Positions 28,063 through 37,428 of a stretch of 64,000 bases of DNA are shown piece after piece. The stretch's first letter is position 1. Each line of letters begins with the position of its first letter. The translations under genes and the position numbers were made by a program. The notes under the pieces were generated by a model, which saw only the letters and a list, made by a program, of their open reading frames with translations, searched no databases and was not told the DNA's origin. Origin of the DNA: Acinetobacter lwoffii (GTDB lineage: Bacteria; Pseudomonadota; Gammaproteobacteria; Pseudomonadales; Moraxellaceae); NCBI RefSeq assembly GCF_022967985.1, contig NZ_JALJVC010000005.1, forward strand, positions 1 through 64,000, given 5' to 3'.

Positions 28063-28968
28063 ATGCGTTGGAAAGGTCGTCGTGTCAGTAGCAATGTAGA
28101 AGACCGTCGCGGTGGTGGTGCCAAAGCTGGCGGAATCAGTATTGTTGGATTGATTGTGGCCTTTGTGGCCTGGAAGTTTTTCGGTGTCGATCCACAACAG
28201 GCTTATCAAACCACCAAGCAGGTCACTCAGGGGGTATCAGGTGCGGCAGAAACACGTGGCCTGGAAAATCCCACGCCAGAACAGCAGGAGTCGATTGATT
28301 TTGTTGGAACTGTATTGGCAGATACTGAAGATACCTGGAATCAGGTGTTTCAGCAGCAGTTAAATCAGCAGTATGTCCCACCGAAACTGGTGTTGTTTAA
28401 CGGCATCGTGAATTCTGGTTGTGGTACGGCTCAGGCGGCGATGGGGCCTTTCTACTGCCCGACAGACCAGAAAGTGTATATCGATACGGCATTCTTTAAA
28501 GATATGCGCACTCAAATGGGCATTACTGGAGAACAGAATGCCACCGAACTTTCCCGTAATGATCAGGCGGGGGATTTTGCGCTGGCCTATGTCGTGGCCC
28601 ATGAAGTGGGGCATCATATCCAGACGATTTTAGGTATTTCTTCTCAAGTACAGCAAGCACGTCAGCAAGCAAGCGAAGTGCAAAGTAATCAGCTTTCAGT
28701 GCGTCAGGAATTGCAGGCAGACTGTCTGGCCGGGGTCTGGGCGTACCATAATCATGAACGGACCCAATTTCTGGAACAGGGCGATGTGCAGGAAGCGATG
28801 GATGCCGCCCATAAAATTGGCGATGACTATTTACAGAAACGTGCTCGCGGGCAGGTGGTGCCGGACAGCTTTACTCATGGCAGCAGCGCGCAGCGGGTGC
28901 AGTGGTTTAATACCGGCTTGAAATCTGGTCAGGTTGCGAATTGTGATACCTTTAATCAAAATATTTAA
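28063..28968 (+). CDS. ypfJ: YpfJ-type neutral zinc metallopeptidase
   Basis: Begins MRWKGRRVSSNVEDRRGGG, the highly conserved start of the YpfJ/putative neutral zinc metallopeptidase family, then one membrane segment (residues ~27-45). The zinc motif HEVGH lies in VVAHEVGHHIQTILG (~185), with the downstream ELQADCLAGVWA stretch supplying the third ligand. The 301-aa length is normal. The physiological substrate is unknown. Confidence 0.92.
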   Translation: MRWKGRRVSSNVEDRRGGGAKAGGISIVGLIVAFVAWKFFGVDPQQAYQTTKQVTQGVSGAAETRGLENPTPEQQESIDFVGTVLADTEDTWNQVFQQQLNQQYVPPKLVLFNGIVNSGCGTAQAAMGPFYCPTDQKVYIDTAFFKDMRTQMGITGEQNATELSRNDQAGDFALAYVVAHEVGHHIQTILGISSQVQQARQQASEVQSNQLSVRQELQADCLAGVWAYHNHERTQFLEQGDVQEAMDAAHKIGDDYLQKRARGQVVPDSFTHGSSAQRVQWFNTGLKSGQVANCDTFNQNI

Positions 28969-28979
28969 ATGACTTCGAT

Positions 28980-29007
28980 AAAAAAAGGAGCAGATGCTCC
29001 TTTTTTT
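28980..29007. terminator. Bidirectional terminator after ypfJ
   Basis: Stem AAGGAGCA / TGCTCCTT with A7 and T7 flanks. It overlaps the stop of the converging gene at 29006. Confidence 0.85.
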
Positions 29008-29560
29008 ATTTATGCAGAAAACGTCGGAAGTTTCTTAATATCTTGATACTGACAAATAACGCAGCCAAAGCAAACAGGGCAATTGCAAAGACCGTATATT
29101 TGAGGTTGCTCATGTCATTTTGATAAAACTGCTGAATATCTTGTTTGTTATATTCTAAAGCAGTTGCTTTGCCAGTCCGGCTATCTCTGAACTGGATTTT
29201 TTCAATATAGAAGAGATTTCCCGCTTTAATTAAGTCAACGCTCTGGATTTGTCGGGTATGCGATTGATTGTCTTCATCGCTACATAAAGCGCTGTAATGC
29301 TCACAATTGATTTTGGCCACATAACCATTTCCTGCAATCAGAATAAAAATGGCATTGTCCGGTCGCTGGTTATTGGACACCAATACATACTGCTCCCCGG
29401 TTGAACTTTTTAAGGGAATGCTGGTGGCTTGCTGATAATGCTGTTCTGCTTGCAGAATTTCCTGAATTTTAGCAAAGCAGGTAAAACATAAGGACAACGT
29501 GATCAGAAAAATCACGCTGGCAAAACAGAGACGAAAAATGGTTTTGACAGTTTGATGCAT
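29006..29560 (-). CDS. Uncharacterised membrane protein (184 aa)
   Basis: I do not recognise this family. Residues ~8-32 form a hydrophobic segment that could be a signal anchor. A soluble, probably periplasmic part of ~100 residues with two cysteines (NCEHYSALC) follows. A second membrane segment near residues 150-170 precedes a short basic tail (RNFRRFLHK). I use the ATG at 29560; the frame also extends to a TTG at 29596. Neither has a good ribosome site. Confidence 0.65.
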   Translation of the reverse strand: MHQTVKTIFRLCFASVIFLITLSLCFTCFAKIQEILQAEQHYQQATSIPLKSSTGEQYVLVSNNQRPDNAIFILIAGNGYVAKINCEHYSALCSDEDNQSHTRQIQSVDLIKAGNLFYIEKIQFRDSRTGKATALEYNKQDIQQFYQNDMSNLKYTVFAIALFALAALFVSIKILRNFRRFLHK

Positions 29561-29775
29561 GGGAGAAAAATTCAAAATAGAATGATGGGAAAGCAAAAGC
29601 CGAGTGCTGACCTGTATGTTAAATCATCATTCGAAAATACTGAAAAGAAACTTAACTCAATTCGATAAAAAACGGACTAAACTTGTTTTGCCAGAATACC
29701 TTGCTATTCAAATCTCTATTTTAACAACGCCTCTCGGCGCATAGTGCTCCATCTCGCCCGATTTTAGGAAACCGA

Positions 29776-31275
29776 ATGGGAAATTTCTTTTTTCTTCAGC
29801 TACTCACAGTCGTATTTGCCTTGTCCATTGCTACGACGATGTTTAATAAGCGCGTTTTGGGTTTTCCGCAAGCGATCGGTGTCCCGATTGTCTCAGCAAT
29901 CTTTGTTTTTATTTTGCAGTGGGGCGCCAGTTTACTGCATGGCAATCCATTCTTTAGCATCAATATTGACAATATCGAGCAGGCTGTTCGTCACGTCGAT
30001 TTCTATGATTTTCTGATCAATGGGGTGATCTGTTTTATCCTGACTTCATCTGCGCTGAAGTTTAAGGTCTCAGATTTGCGTAACCACTGGCGGCCGATCA
30101 GTATTTTGGCTGGTCTGGCTTTGGTGTTCTGTGCAGTGTTCTTTGGTGTGGTGTTGTATGGTTATCAGTTCCTGATTGGTAAACATGTTGACCTGCTGGT
30201 TTTGCTCTTGCTAGGGGCGGCCTTGGGCGCCACAGATCCGATCGGCATCAAAGGCGTATTGAGTTCGGTTCGCGCACCGCATCATTTGATTGTCAAGCTT
30301 GAAGGCGAATCACTGTTTAATGATGCAATGTGTATTGCCTTATTTATGACCTTGCTCAATGTTCTGCAAGGTGAAAACTTTACGGTACTGGCAGTGCTGC
30401 AAACCTTGCTTTATGAAATTGTCGTGGCGGTGCTGATTGGTCTCGGATTCGGTTTTGCGATCTTGCGGATTTTGCGCGGTAAGCATGAAATGGAATCTCT
30501 GATTTTGACCACGGCCTTGCTGGCTTGTGGTTCCTATCTGGTGGCTTTGCTGGCACATGCTTCCGCGCCAATTGCCTGTGTGATTGGTGGTTTGATTGTT
30601 GGCAATAAATGGAAAGAAATCCTGGCAGATGCTGAAATTGGTGACGTTAATCATTTCTGGCATACGGTTGAGGGAATTATCAATTCATTCCTGTTTACCC
30701 TGATTGGTCTAGAATTGTTTATTCTGGACTTGAGTACCAGTCTGGTTCTGGGCGGAATGGTGGCTTTTGTGATTCTACATCTGGCCCGTTTTGCAGCCAA
30801 CTATCTGGCCTTTGCCATGTTCCCAAAAGTCAGCAAGAAAAGCTATAACGGCAGTTTGACCATCCTGTCTTGGGGCGGAGTACGGGGCGGGATTTCTTTG
30901 GCCTTAATTCTGGCGGTCGCCAATGTTCCTCAGCTGGAAGCCTATAGCAGTATTCTGGTGGGCTATACCTTTATTGTAGTGCTATTGTCCGGTGTGGTAT
31001 GTGGCTTGGGCCTGCCTGCGGTGATGAATACGTTTTATTATAATCCCAATGAAGAGACGCAGGGCTTTAAAGGCTGGTATCAACGCATGTGTCATAAAAT
31101 GAATCGTAAGGGTTTTCGCTATATTGTTGGAGAAGATGCCAAAGGAAATGAGACTATTACTATCTTTCAGCCAGAAATTCTGATTGATCAGAAAGATGCA
31201 GATGGCGTTGCCACGGTGCATCATCCAGATAAAGTTCAGGAAGTAAAAAGACTGGAAAATCCGGATAATTTCTAA
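29776..31275 (+). CDS. Cation:proton antiporter, CPA1/NhaP type
   Basis: Inner-membrane antiporter exchanging Na+ or K+ for H+. About 11-12 membrane segments span residues 1-415. The family core is visible: GAALGATDPIG (residues ~150-160, with the transport Asp) and KLEGESLFNDAMCIALF (~172-188). SWGGVRGGISLALILAV lies at ~362. A hydrophilic C-terminal tail of ~80 residues follows, containing GFRYIVGEDAKGNETITIFQPE, and may be regulatory. AGGAAA is before the ATG. Ion preference cannot be read from sequence. Confidence 0.9.
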   Translation: MGNFFFLQLLTVVFALSIATTMFNKRVLGFPQAIGVPIVSAIFVFILQWGASLLHGNPFFSINIDNIEQAVRHVDFYDFLINGVICFILTSSALKFKVSDLRNHWRPISILAGLALVFCAVFFGVVLYGYQFLIGKHVDLLVLLLLGAALGATDPIGIKGVLSSVRAPHHLIVKLEGESLFNDAMCIALFMTLLNVLQGENFTVLAVLQTLLYEIVVAVLIGLGFGFAILRILRGKHEMESLILTTALLACGSYLVALLAHASAPIACVIGGLIVGNKWKEILADAEIGDVNHFWHTVEGIINSFLFTLIGLELFILDLSTSLVLGGMVAFVILHLARFAANYLAFAMFPKVSKKSYNGSLTILSWGGVRGGISLALILAVANVPQLEAYSSILVGYTFIVVLLSGVVCGLGLPAVMNTFYYNPNEETQGFKGWYQRMCHKMNRKGFRYIVGEDAKGNETITIFQPEILIDQKDADGVATVHHPDKVQEVKRLENPDNF

Positions 31276-31428
31276 AGATAAAACTTAGAAGATCAAGAGA
31301 CTGTTAGATTGGTTTTTATAGTGAGATGAGAGCTTGAATCAGCGTATTTCATCAGGCTTAATCACTCTCCTATAGCTTTTTTACTGGGGGTGGATTGTGA
31401 TTTTTGATTTAAATAAGCTATTAATGAG

Positions 31429-31776
31429 ATGAAAATGACCCAGACAAGTTCAGCCAGTCAGGAAATGGCAGAAATGATTTTGGCTGTGGTCAATCAGATT
31501 CCGTATGCCAAAGTCGCCACCTACGGACAGATTGCTAGACTGGCAGGTTTACCCAAACATGCGCGATTGGTCGGACGGGTATTAAGTCATCTAGATTCGG
31601 ACACTGATATTCCTTGGTATCGGGTGATCAATGCCCAGGCGAAAATCAGTGTGAAGCAACTGGACGAACATGGCCAGAATATCCAGCAGCAAAAACTCAT
31701 GCAGGAAGGAATTTTTCTTAAAGGTGATCGCTTGGATTTAAAACGCTATCAATGGGATGGTCTGGTCGAGATATAA
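31429..31776 (+). CDS. Alkyltransferase-like (ATL/YbaZ) DNA-binding protein
   Basis: Residues ~13-100 match the C-terminal DNA-binding half of O6-alkylguanine transferases: TYGQIARLAGLPKHARLVGRVL carries the base-flipping Tyr32. The active-site PCHRV is here PWYRV (residues 62-66), so the alkyl-accepting Cys is replaced by Trp. Known: such ATL proteins cannot remove the alkyl group but bind O6-alkylguanine and hand it to nucleotide excision repair. ATG 31435 is an alternative start. Confidence 0.88.
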   Translation: MKMTQTSSASQEMAEMILAVVNQIPYAKVATYGQIARLAGLPKHARLVGRVLSHLDSDTDIPWYRVINAQAKISVKQLDEHGQNIQQQKLMQEGIFLKGDRLDLKRYQWDGLVEI

Positions 31777-31779
31777 AAA

Positions 31780-31812
31780 AAAATCCCCACTTGGTGAAAA
31801 GTGGGGATTTTA
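31780..31812. terminator. Terminator between the ATL gene and uspA
   Basis: Stem AAATCCCCACTT / AAAGTGGGGATTT. The minus-strand U-tract (nine T) is the stronger, so it mainly ends uspA. Confidence 0.8.
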
Positions 31813-31820
31813 AAGATAAT

Positions 31821-32261
31821 TTAGTTGCGAATCACCATTACTGGAATATCCGCTTGGCCGAGAATGCTTTGCGCTACGCTGCCAAGGAACAGCTTTTTGA
31901 AGCCAGTACGGCCATGAGAACCAATCACGATCAGGTCAGAATTTAAATCTTTAGCTGCTTTGACAATCTCGCTATAAATTACCTGACCCTCAAGGAGCTG
32001 TGTATCCACTTCAACACCGGCACCAGAGAATTTTGCTTTGGCTTCATCCAGCGTTTTCAGGATGGAAGTACGGGCACGTTCAATCAGGTCATTGGTTTGT
32101 GCCGCAGAGATATATTCCGCAGCGATATAAGGGTCCAGTGCCAGCACTTGAACCACTGTGACTTTACTGTTAAATGCTTTGGCAATTTCTACAGCTTTAT
32201 CCACTGCAGCATACGATGTTTCTGAACCGTCAACAGGTACTAAAATATGTTCAAAAGGCAT
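31821..32261 (-). CDS. Universal stress protein, UspA family
   Basis: Single Usp domain (146 aa). HILVPVDGSETSYAAVDKA lies at the N-terminus, and the ATP-binding G-2x-G-9x-G(S/T) pattern in GSHGRTGFKKLFLGSVAQSIL near residues 113-133, so it is of the ATP-binding class. AGGAG sits before the ATG. Usp proteins accumulate in stasis and stress; the exact role here is unknown. Confidence 0.92.
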   Translation of the reverse strand: MPFEHILVPVDGSETSYAAVDKAVEIAKAFNSKVTVVQVLALDPYIAAEYISAAQTNDLIERARTSILKTLDEAKAKFSGAGVEVDTQLLEGQVIYSEIVKAAKDLNSDLIVIGSHGRTGFKKLFLGSVAQSILGQADIPVMVIRN

Positions 32262-32502
32262 TAGAATTCTCCTAAGGGGAATTTAGAGTTATAAAATTAT
32301 GACGCGTTAAACCGGGTACGAATAGTTGTTTATACTTTGATCATAGCCTGTATTGTATAAAAATAAAACCAAGTAAATCACATAGGTATAATGTCTAATA
32401 GATTAAAGAATAAAGCACCTGTTTAGAGCTATTGAACCGAGTTGTTTATTTAGCCTAAGTTAATAATTTATATGTAATTAATGTGATAGCTTAAGACAGT
32501 GA

Positions 32503-32907
32503 TTAATCACATCGAATAGAGGTCGGGTCTAATTTTATTTGCGGTGACAGCTGTTCATAGCGATTTAAAATTGTTTGAGTTTCACCTGCATAAATTTTTT
32601 GCTGTAGCTGCTGGATTTTATGTTCTGTCACATGCAAGCGCGCACAATGTAATGCAATCTGATTTTCCCAGGTTACCGCCAGTCGTTGAGGCTGCTCATA
32701 TTCCGGATAGCGCTCGATTTTCTGCTGTGCTCTGCTGAGTTGTGCCAAAGATCGTTTTTGCTGCATGCTCATCAGTTGCTGCTGATTAATCCACTGTGCC
32801 ACATCACGTCTGACGCCATTATAATCTACGAAAATAGGCGAGATGATCTGGCAGGCACTCAGGCTTGAAAGGCCAATGAGTAAAATAGATATTTTGATTT
32901 TATACAT
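32503..32907 (-). CDS. Small putative lipoprotein (134 aa)
   Basis: Type II signal peptide with lipobox LSAC; the lipidated residue would be Cys19. The mature part is Gln-rich and helical, probably with a short coiled coil (MQQKRSLAQLSRAQQKIERY). GAGGA lies before the ATG. I do not recognise the family. Residue +2 is Gln, so outer-membrane sorting is expected. Confidence 0.7.
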   Translation of the reverse strand: MYKIKISILLIGLSSLSACQIISPIFVDYNGVRRDVAQWINQQQLMSMQQKRSLAQLSRAQQKIERYPEYEQPQRLAVTWENQIALHCARLHVTEHKIQQLQQKIYAGETQTILNRYEQLSPQIKLDPTSIRCD

Positions 32908-33037
32908 CTAAAGAATCCTCGAAGAATTAAAGGGTGCTATGAATGCGTGAATTACATACTAAAAAACCTTTTTTGTTTAAAATTTAAAAGTTTATTCCGT
33001 ATTTGCATAAAGACTGAGCATTTGTGTTTTAAAATGC

Positions 33038-33066
33038 TTGACGATAGAAGCTGAAATTACGATAAT
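33038..33066 (+). promoter_or_regulatory. Sigma-70 promoter of tRNA-Met
   Basis: TTGACG, 17-base spacer, GATAAT: five of six matches in each box, ideally placed 16 bases before the tRNA 5' end. Confidence 0.75.
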
Positions 33067-33081
33067 GCGCACACAGTTTAC

Positions 33082-33158
33082 GGCTATGTAGCTCAGTTGG
33101 TTAGAGCACCGCACTCATAATGCGGGGGTCACAAGTTCAAGTCTCGTCATAGCCACCA
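33082..33158 (+). tRNA. tRNA-Met (CAT), elongator
   Basis: A 77-base cloverleaf. Acceptor stem GGCTATG / CATAGCC; D-arm with GCTC/GAGC; anticodon stem CCGCA / TGCGG with loop CTCATAA (anticodon 33116-33118); T-loop TTCAAGT; encoded CCA end. The acceptor stem starts with a paired G and the body resembles E. coli metT, so it is the elongator, not the initiator or a CAU tRNA-Ile. Confidence 0.95.
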
Positions 33159-33165
33159 TTTTAAA

Positions 33166-33196
33166 AGACCAAGCTCTCAGCTTGGTCTCTTTTTTT
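33166..33196 (+). terminator. Terminator after tRNA-Met
   Basis: Perfect 10-bp stem AGACCAAGCT / AGCTTGGTCT with a CTC loop and a T7 tail. Confidence 0.9.
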
Positions 33197-33317
33197 GTCT
33201 TTTAAAAAGTACTGCAAACTATAAAAAATATTTGAAGCATCCACTAATTTTTTCAGATTTCTCAAAACATCATTTTTCCTTCTTAATGTTGGGGCTATTC
33301 TTCATTTTACTGCCGCA

Positions 33318-33350
33318 TAAAAAAATCGTCCAAGCATTCACTTGGACGAT
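33318..33350 (-). terminator. Terminator after nadE
   Basis: Stem ATCGTCCAAG / CTTGGACGAT with a 6-base loop and seven T on the minus strand. Confidence 0.85.
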
Positions 33351-33377
33351 TCTGATTTACATCATTGAAAACAGAAT

Positions 33378-35003
33378 TTAGCTACCTGCTTTCCAGCCAT
33401 TCACGATTGGATAACGACGCTCACGGCCATAAGAACGTGAACTGATACGTGGCCCAATGGCACCTTGGCGGCGCTTGTACTCATTGATATCAACTAGACG
33501 AATCACTTTTTTCACGACTTCAGCATCAAAGCCTTTGGCAATGATATCGTCTTGACTCATATCTTCTTCAATATAAGAGTACAAGATCGCATCTAGAATG
33601 TCATAGGCAGGTAAAGAGTCTTGATCGACCTGATCTGGACGCAGTTCTGCTGAAGGTGGACGGGTAATCACACGTTCCGGAATCACTGGAGTTTCTGAAA
33701 TGCTGTTACGATATTTCGCCAGTTCAAACACAATGGTTTTATACACATCTTTCAGAACTGCATAACCACCGACCATATCGCCATACAGGGTGCAATAACC
33801 GACAGCTAGTTCAGATTTATTACCGGTTGCCAGCACCAGATTACCGAATTTGTTAGACAGAGCCATCAACAAGGTGCCACGTGAACGTGCTTGCAGGTTT
33901 TCCTCGGTGGCATCGACTGGAGCATTACCAAAGAATGGGAATAGCACCTGCATAAAGCCGCTTACCACAGGGTTAATTTCAGCAATACCGAAAGTCACGC
34001 CCATATTTTTGGCTTGAGCTGCTGCATCTTCTACACTGATTTGTGCAGTATAGGTATAAGGCATCATCACAGCCTGAACTTTGTCTGCGCCAAGCGCATC
34101 TACAGCAATCGCTAGGGTCAGGGCAGAGTCAATGCCGCCAGACAGTCCCAGAATCACACCTGGGAAGCCAGAACGCTGTACATAATCACGTGTAGCCATG
34201 ACCAGGCTTTGATAAATCTCAGCCATGGTGTCTAAAGCAGGTGCAATTGCACATTTACTGAATTGCAGTTGTTCAGCATTAAATTCTGCAATTGCCAGAT
34301 TTTCCTGGAAAGTTGGTGCCTGTAAAGCCACCTCGCCAGATTTGTTGAGCACAAAACTGGTACCGTCAAAGATCAGATCATCCTGACCACCGACCTGATT
34401 ACAGTACACCAGATTGATATTCAGCTGTTTGACCAAGGCCGCCATGGTTTCAATGCGATGTTGTGGTTTACCCACTTCATATGGCGAGGCATTCAGTACC
34501 AAAGCTGTGTCGATATTCAGTTTTGCCAGTTGCTGAACAGTCGCCAAAGACCAGACATCTTCACAGATCAGTACGCCAAATTTATGTCCAAGATACTCAA
34601 ATACCAGATGCTGATGACCTTCGCCAAAATAACGCTTTTCATCAAATACACCATAGTTTGGCAACACTTGTTTGTTATAAACACCCAGTACTTCGCCATC
34701 TTTCATGACAGCAGCCGAGTTATAACGCTGACCATCTTCAGTTTGATTAACAAAACCAAAGACCATGACAATATCTTTTACTTCAGTCAGCTTTTCAAAA
34801 GCAGTTTTGGTGCGTTTCACCAAGCTTGGGCGAATTAATAAGTCTTCTGCAGGATAGCCCAGCGTTGAAAGTTCAGGAAAGATAATCAGATCCGCTTTAT
34901 CTTTTTTAGCCTGATTGGCCAGATCAATCATTTTTTGCGTATTTGCATCCAGATTGCCCACGTGTGGAGAGAATTGAGCAATCGCAATTTTAAAACTTTT
35001 CAT
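33378..35003 (-). CDS. nadE: Glutamine-dependent NAD+ synthetase
   Basis: Last step of NAD synthesis: nicotinate adenine dinucleotide + ATP + glutamine gives NAD+. Two domains are visible in 541 aa. Residues ~1-255 form a nitrilase-type glutaminase with Glu in FPELSTLGYP, Lys in YNKQVLPN and the nucleophile Cys in GVLICEDVW. Residues ~270-541 form the synthetase with the pyrophosphatase loop LGLSGGIDSALTLA, followed by ATGNKSELAVGY and RPPSAELRPDQ. Single gene. Confidence 0.97.
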   Translation of the reverse strand: MKSFKIAIAQFSPHVGNLDANTQKMIDLANQAKKDKADLIIFPELSTLGYPAEDLLIRPSLVKRTKTAFEKLTEVKDIVMVFGFVNQTEDGQRYNSAAVMKDGEVLGVYNKQVLPNYGVFDEKRYFGEGHQHLVFEYLGHKFGVLICEDVWSLATVQQLAKLNIDTALVLNASPYEVGKPQHRIETMAALVKQLNINLVYCNQVGGQDDLIFDGTSFVLNKSGEVALQAPTFQENLAIAEFNAEQLQFSKCAIAPALDTMAEIYQSLVMATRDYVQRSGFPGVILGLSGGIDSALTLAIAVDALGADKVQAVMMPYTYTAQISVEDAAAQAKNMGVTFGIAEINPVVSGFMQVLFPFFGNAPVDATEENLQARSRGTLLMALSNKFGNLVLATGNKSELAVGYCTLYGDMVGGYAVLKDVYKTIVFELAKYRNSISETPVIPERVITRPPSAELRPDQVDQDSLPAYDILDAILYSYIEEDMSQDDIIAKGFDAEVVKKVIRLVDINEYKRRQGAIGPRISSRSYGRERRYPIVNGWKAGS

Positions 35004-35376
35004 TCCAAGTAAATCCTATTCCTATAGGTTGATACACTAAATTACTGATTTTTATAATTCTAATTATTCAGTTGAGTGCACTTCGATATTCAGAAAATGC
35101 CAAATGGCTTAAATAAAAAAACTTTTTATCGCATGATCATTGAATCTTAATGTGCGATGCAAAATAATCATACCGGCCTATTTTATCGAAATTTTATCGA
35201 TAAGCTAGAGTTGATTTAGCAGAACAGGCATTGAGTAAAAAAAGTTATTATATAAAATTAGAAAATATGCTGATTTTTTATGCATCTAGGCTTATGTAGA
35301 TTTAAAGACTGAAATCTAAATTTTGGCTTTTAAAATATGCCTTAGCTATATTGTTTGGAATTAAACTGATTAAATA
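35004..35376. other. AT-rich intergenic region between nadE and the metallopeptidase-like gene
   Basis: 373 bases, very AT-rich, with no convincing frame, RNA or terminator. It must hold the nadE promoter on the minus strand. Together with the gene to its right it forms the most AT-rich segment of the left half. Confidence 0.4.
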
Positions 35377-35880
35377 TCATCTGTTTATTTTTGGATTTAA
35401 AATAATATTCGGAATTTTTTTTAGAAAAATATCCCGGGCAATATCGCCTTGTTGTTCAATATTGTAGGTTGAAAATGATTTGTTGGGATTAAATTGATAT
35501 TTGTACGGATTATATTTTCCCAAGCTGAGAAAATAAGCACTTTGTAAAAATGCCCCTTTTAAAAGCACATTGATCTGACATTGGTGTTGATAAATATGCG
35601 CCATCTCATGAATAAAGAGCGCTTGATAAGATAAACTCTCGCGCGAATAATCTTCTCGATAATTTAAATTGCGTACATGGATGTAGCCACTGGGGGCCAT
35701 AATGACATGTTTGGATTGCCAGGGCAGGTAGGGGTGATTCATGATTTTAACGCGAGAATAATCGATCAGGTTGCCAAATACCTGTTGGGAAATTTTGATT
35801 TCACCAGGCGTTAGACTGCGGCACTTAAACTGTTCAAAACGAACCAGTCTTAAAATAAAGGGCAGAAAATACAACAGCAT
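35377..35880 (-). CDS. HExxH metallopeptidase-like protein (Vgr-related family)
   Basis: Seen: the zinc-type motif HEMAH in LFIHEMAHIYQHQ (residues ~89-101). Before it lies LTPGEIKISQQVFGNLIDYSRVKIMNHPYLPWQ, a block I associate with small proteins annotated as Vgr- or Rhs-related. No signal peptide; the N-terminus is short and hydrophobic. The gene is clearly more AT-rich than its neighbours (many Lys, Asn, Ile, Tyr), which hints at transfer. No VgrG, Hcp or Rhs gene lies nearby. Function is not established; peptidase activity is inferred from the motif. Confidence 0.7.
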   Translation of the reverse strand: MLLYFLPFILRLVRFEQFKCRSLTPGEIKISQQVFGNLIDYSRVKIMNHPYLPWQSKHVIMAPSGYIHVRNLNYREDYSRESLSYQALFIHEMAHIYQHQCQINVLLKGAFLQSAYFLSLGKYNPYKYQFNPNKSFSTYNIEQQGDIARDIFLKKIPNIILNPKINR

Positions 35881-35983
35881 TCAATATACGTCCTGTTTTT
35901 AGGTGACTTAATCCGTGAATATGATTTTGATATATTCATTTTAAAACGTTTCAGGTCAATTTTTTGTAGGCTTTTGTCAGTGC

Positions 35984-36012
35984 TAAAAAAACCACCCGGG
36001 TGGGTGGTTTTC
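35984..36012 (-). terminator. Terminator after gltA
   Basis: Stem AAACCACCC / GGGTGGTTT, followed on the minus strand by seven T. Confidence 0.85.
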
Positions 36013-36036
36013 TTGAGTCTTTCGACGCGGTTCGAA

Positions 36037-37311
36037 TTAACGAACGATATCGCGTTGAACTTCGCCAGTATAAAGCTGACGAGGACGACCGATCTTGTAA
36101 GGACCGCTGTGCATTTCTAACCAGTGGCTGATCCAGCCAACAGTACGTGCAAGCGCGAAGATCACAGTAAACATTTCTGTCGGGATACCAATCGCTTTAA
36201 GGATGATACCTGAGTAGAAGTCTACGTTAGGGTATAGGTTACGCTTGATGAAGTATTCGTCAGAAAGTGCGATACGTTCAAGTTCCATAGCCAGTGCAAG
36301 CTGTGGATCATTGATGCCAAGTGCACCAAGAACTTCGTCACAAGTTTCTTTCATTACTTTCGCGCGTGGATCGAAGTTTTTGTAAACTCGGTGACCAAAG
36401 CCCATCAGTTTAACTTCTTTAGTCTTCACTTTTTCCATGAAGCCAGCAACGTTTTCTACAGTGCCGATTTCGTCAAGCATCTTAAGAACAGCTTCGTTCG
36501 CTCCGCCATGAGCAGGACCCCAAAGTGCAGAGATACCCGCAGCGATACATGCATACGGGTTAGCACCAGTAGAACCAGCTAAACGTACTGTAGACGTAGA
36601 CGCATTTTGTTCGTGGTCAGCATGAAGCGTGAAGATACGGTCCATTGCTTTTGCAAGAATCGGATCAACTTTGTAATCACGGTCTGCAGGAGTAGCAAAC
36701 ATCATGTGCAGGAAGTTTTCTGCATAACCAAGGTCGTTACGTGGGTAAACGAATGGTTGACCGATGGTGTACTTGTAGCTCCAAGCTGCCAGCGTAGGAA
36801 TCTTCGCGATTAATCGAATCGCAGTGATTTCACGGTGGTTCACATCTTCGATGTCAAGGTTGTTGTGATAGAATGCAGACAACGCACCAACCACACCTAC
36901 CATGATCGCCATAGGATGCGCATCACGACGGAAACCATTGTAGAAACGGCTAACTTGATCGTGAACCATTGTATGGTTACGTACTTTAGCGTCAAATTCT
37001 TCTTTTTGCTCAGCAGTTGGAAGTTCGCCATTTAACAATAAATAGCAAGTTTCCAGGTAATCAGCTTTAGTCGCCAATTGATCGATTGGGTAGCCACGGT
37101 GTAAAAGTACACCTTTGTTACCATCGATGAACGTGATTTTAGACTCGCACGCAGCTGTCGCCATAAAACCAGGATCAAAAGTAAAGTGACCTGCAGCCAA
37201 CACATCTTTAACGTCGATTACATCTGGGCCCAATGTGCCGCTGTAAATTGGTAGTTCAATTTCTTTGCCATCAAGCTGTAAAACGGCTTTCTTGCCAGTT
37301 GCTTCAGACAT
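36037..37311 (-). CDS. gltA: Citrate synthase
   Basis: Condenses oxaloacetate and acetyl-CoA to citrate, the entry step of the TCA cycle. At 424 aa it is the hexameric, NADH-sensitive Gram-negative type. Catalytic elements are [12 protein letters not shown] (His), [15 protein letters not shown] (His/Arg) and [10 protein letters not shown] (Asp). The start has AGGAG nine bases upstream. It reads away from sdhCDAB across a 1-kb intergenic region; a good promoter lies ~90 bases upstream. Confidence 0.98.
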   Translation of the reverse strand: MSEATGKKAVLQLDGKEIELPIYSGTLGPDVIDVKDVLAAGHFTFDPGFMATAACESKITFIDGNKGVLLHRGYPIDQLATKADYLETCYLLLNGELPTAEQKEEFDAKVRNHTMVHDQVSRFYNGFRRDAHPMAIMVGVVGALSAFYHNNLDIEDVNHREITAIRLIAKIPTLAAWSYKYTIGQPFVYPRNDLGYAENFLHMMFATPADRDYKVDPILAKAMDRIFTLHADHEQNASTSTVRLAGSTGANPYACIAAGISALWGPAHGGANEAVLKMLDEIGTVENVAGFMEKVKTKEVKLMGFGHRVYKNFDPRAKVMKETCDEVLGALGINDPQLALAMELERIALSDEYFIKRNLYPNVDFYSGIILKAIGIPTEMFTVIFALARTVGWISHWLEMHSGPYKIGRPRQLYTGEVQRDIVR

Positions 37312-37400
37312 TCAATAGATCTCCTGTCCTGGTGAATGTATATCCGCTTTGTCTATCAATCTTTTAATGCACAAAACGGACGGATCAAAAATTTGCTATA

Positions 37401-37428
37401 AGATTAGTGAGTACTGAAATTTTGTCAA
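37401..37428 (-). promoter_or_regulatory. Probable gltA promoter
   Basis: On the minus strand a perfect TTGACA is followed, after 16 bases, by a weak TAATCT. The implied leader is about 80 bases, with AGGAG nine bases before the gltA start. Confidence 0.5.

Noticed and set aside
29597..29775. Possible riboswitch upstream of the CPA1 antiporter
   Set aside because: I looked for a yybP-ykoY or pH-sensing structure; only a short GCGCC / GGCGC hairpin-like stretch is present, which is not enough.
35377..35880. Type VI secretion locus suggested by the Vgr-related label
   Set aside because: No VgrG, Hcp, Tss or PAAR gene is near; the label alone is not evidence.
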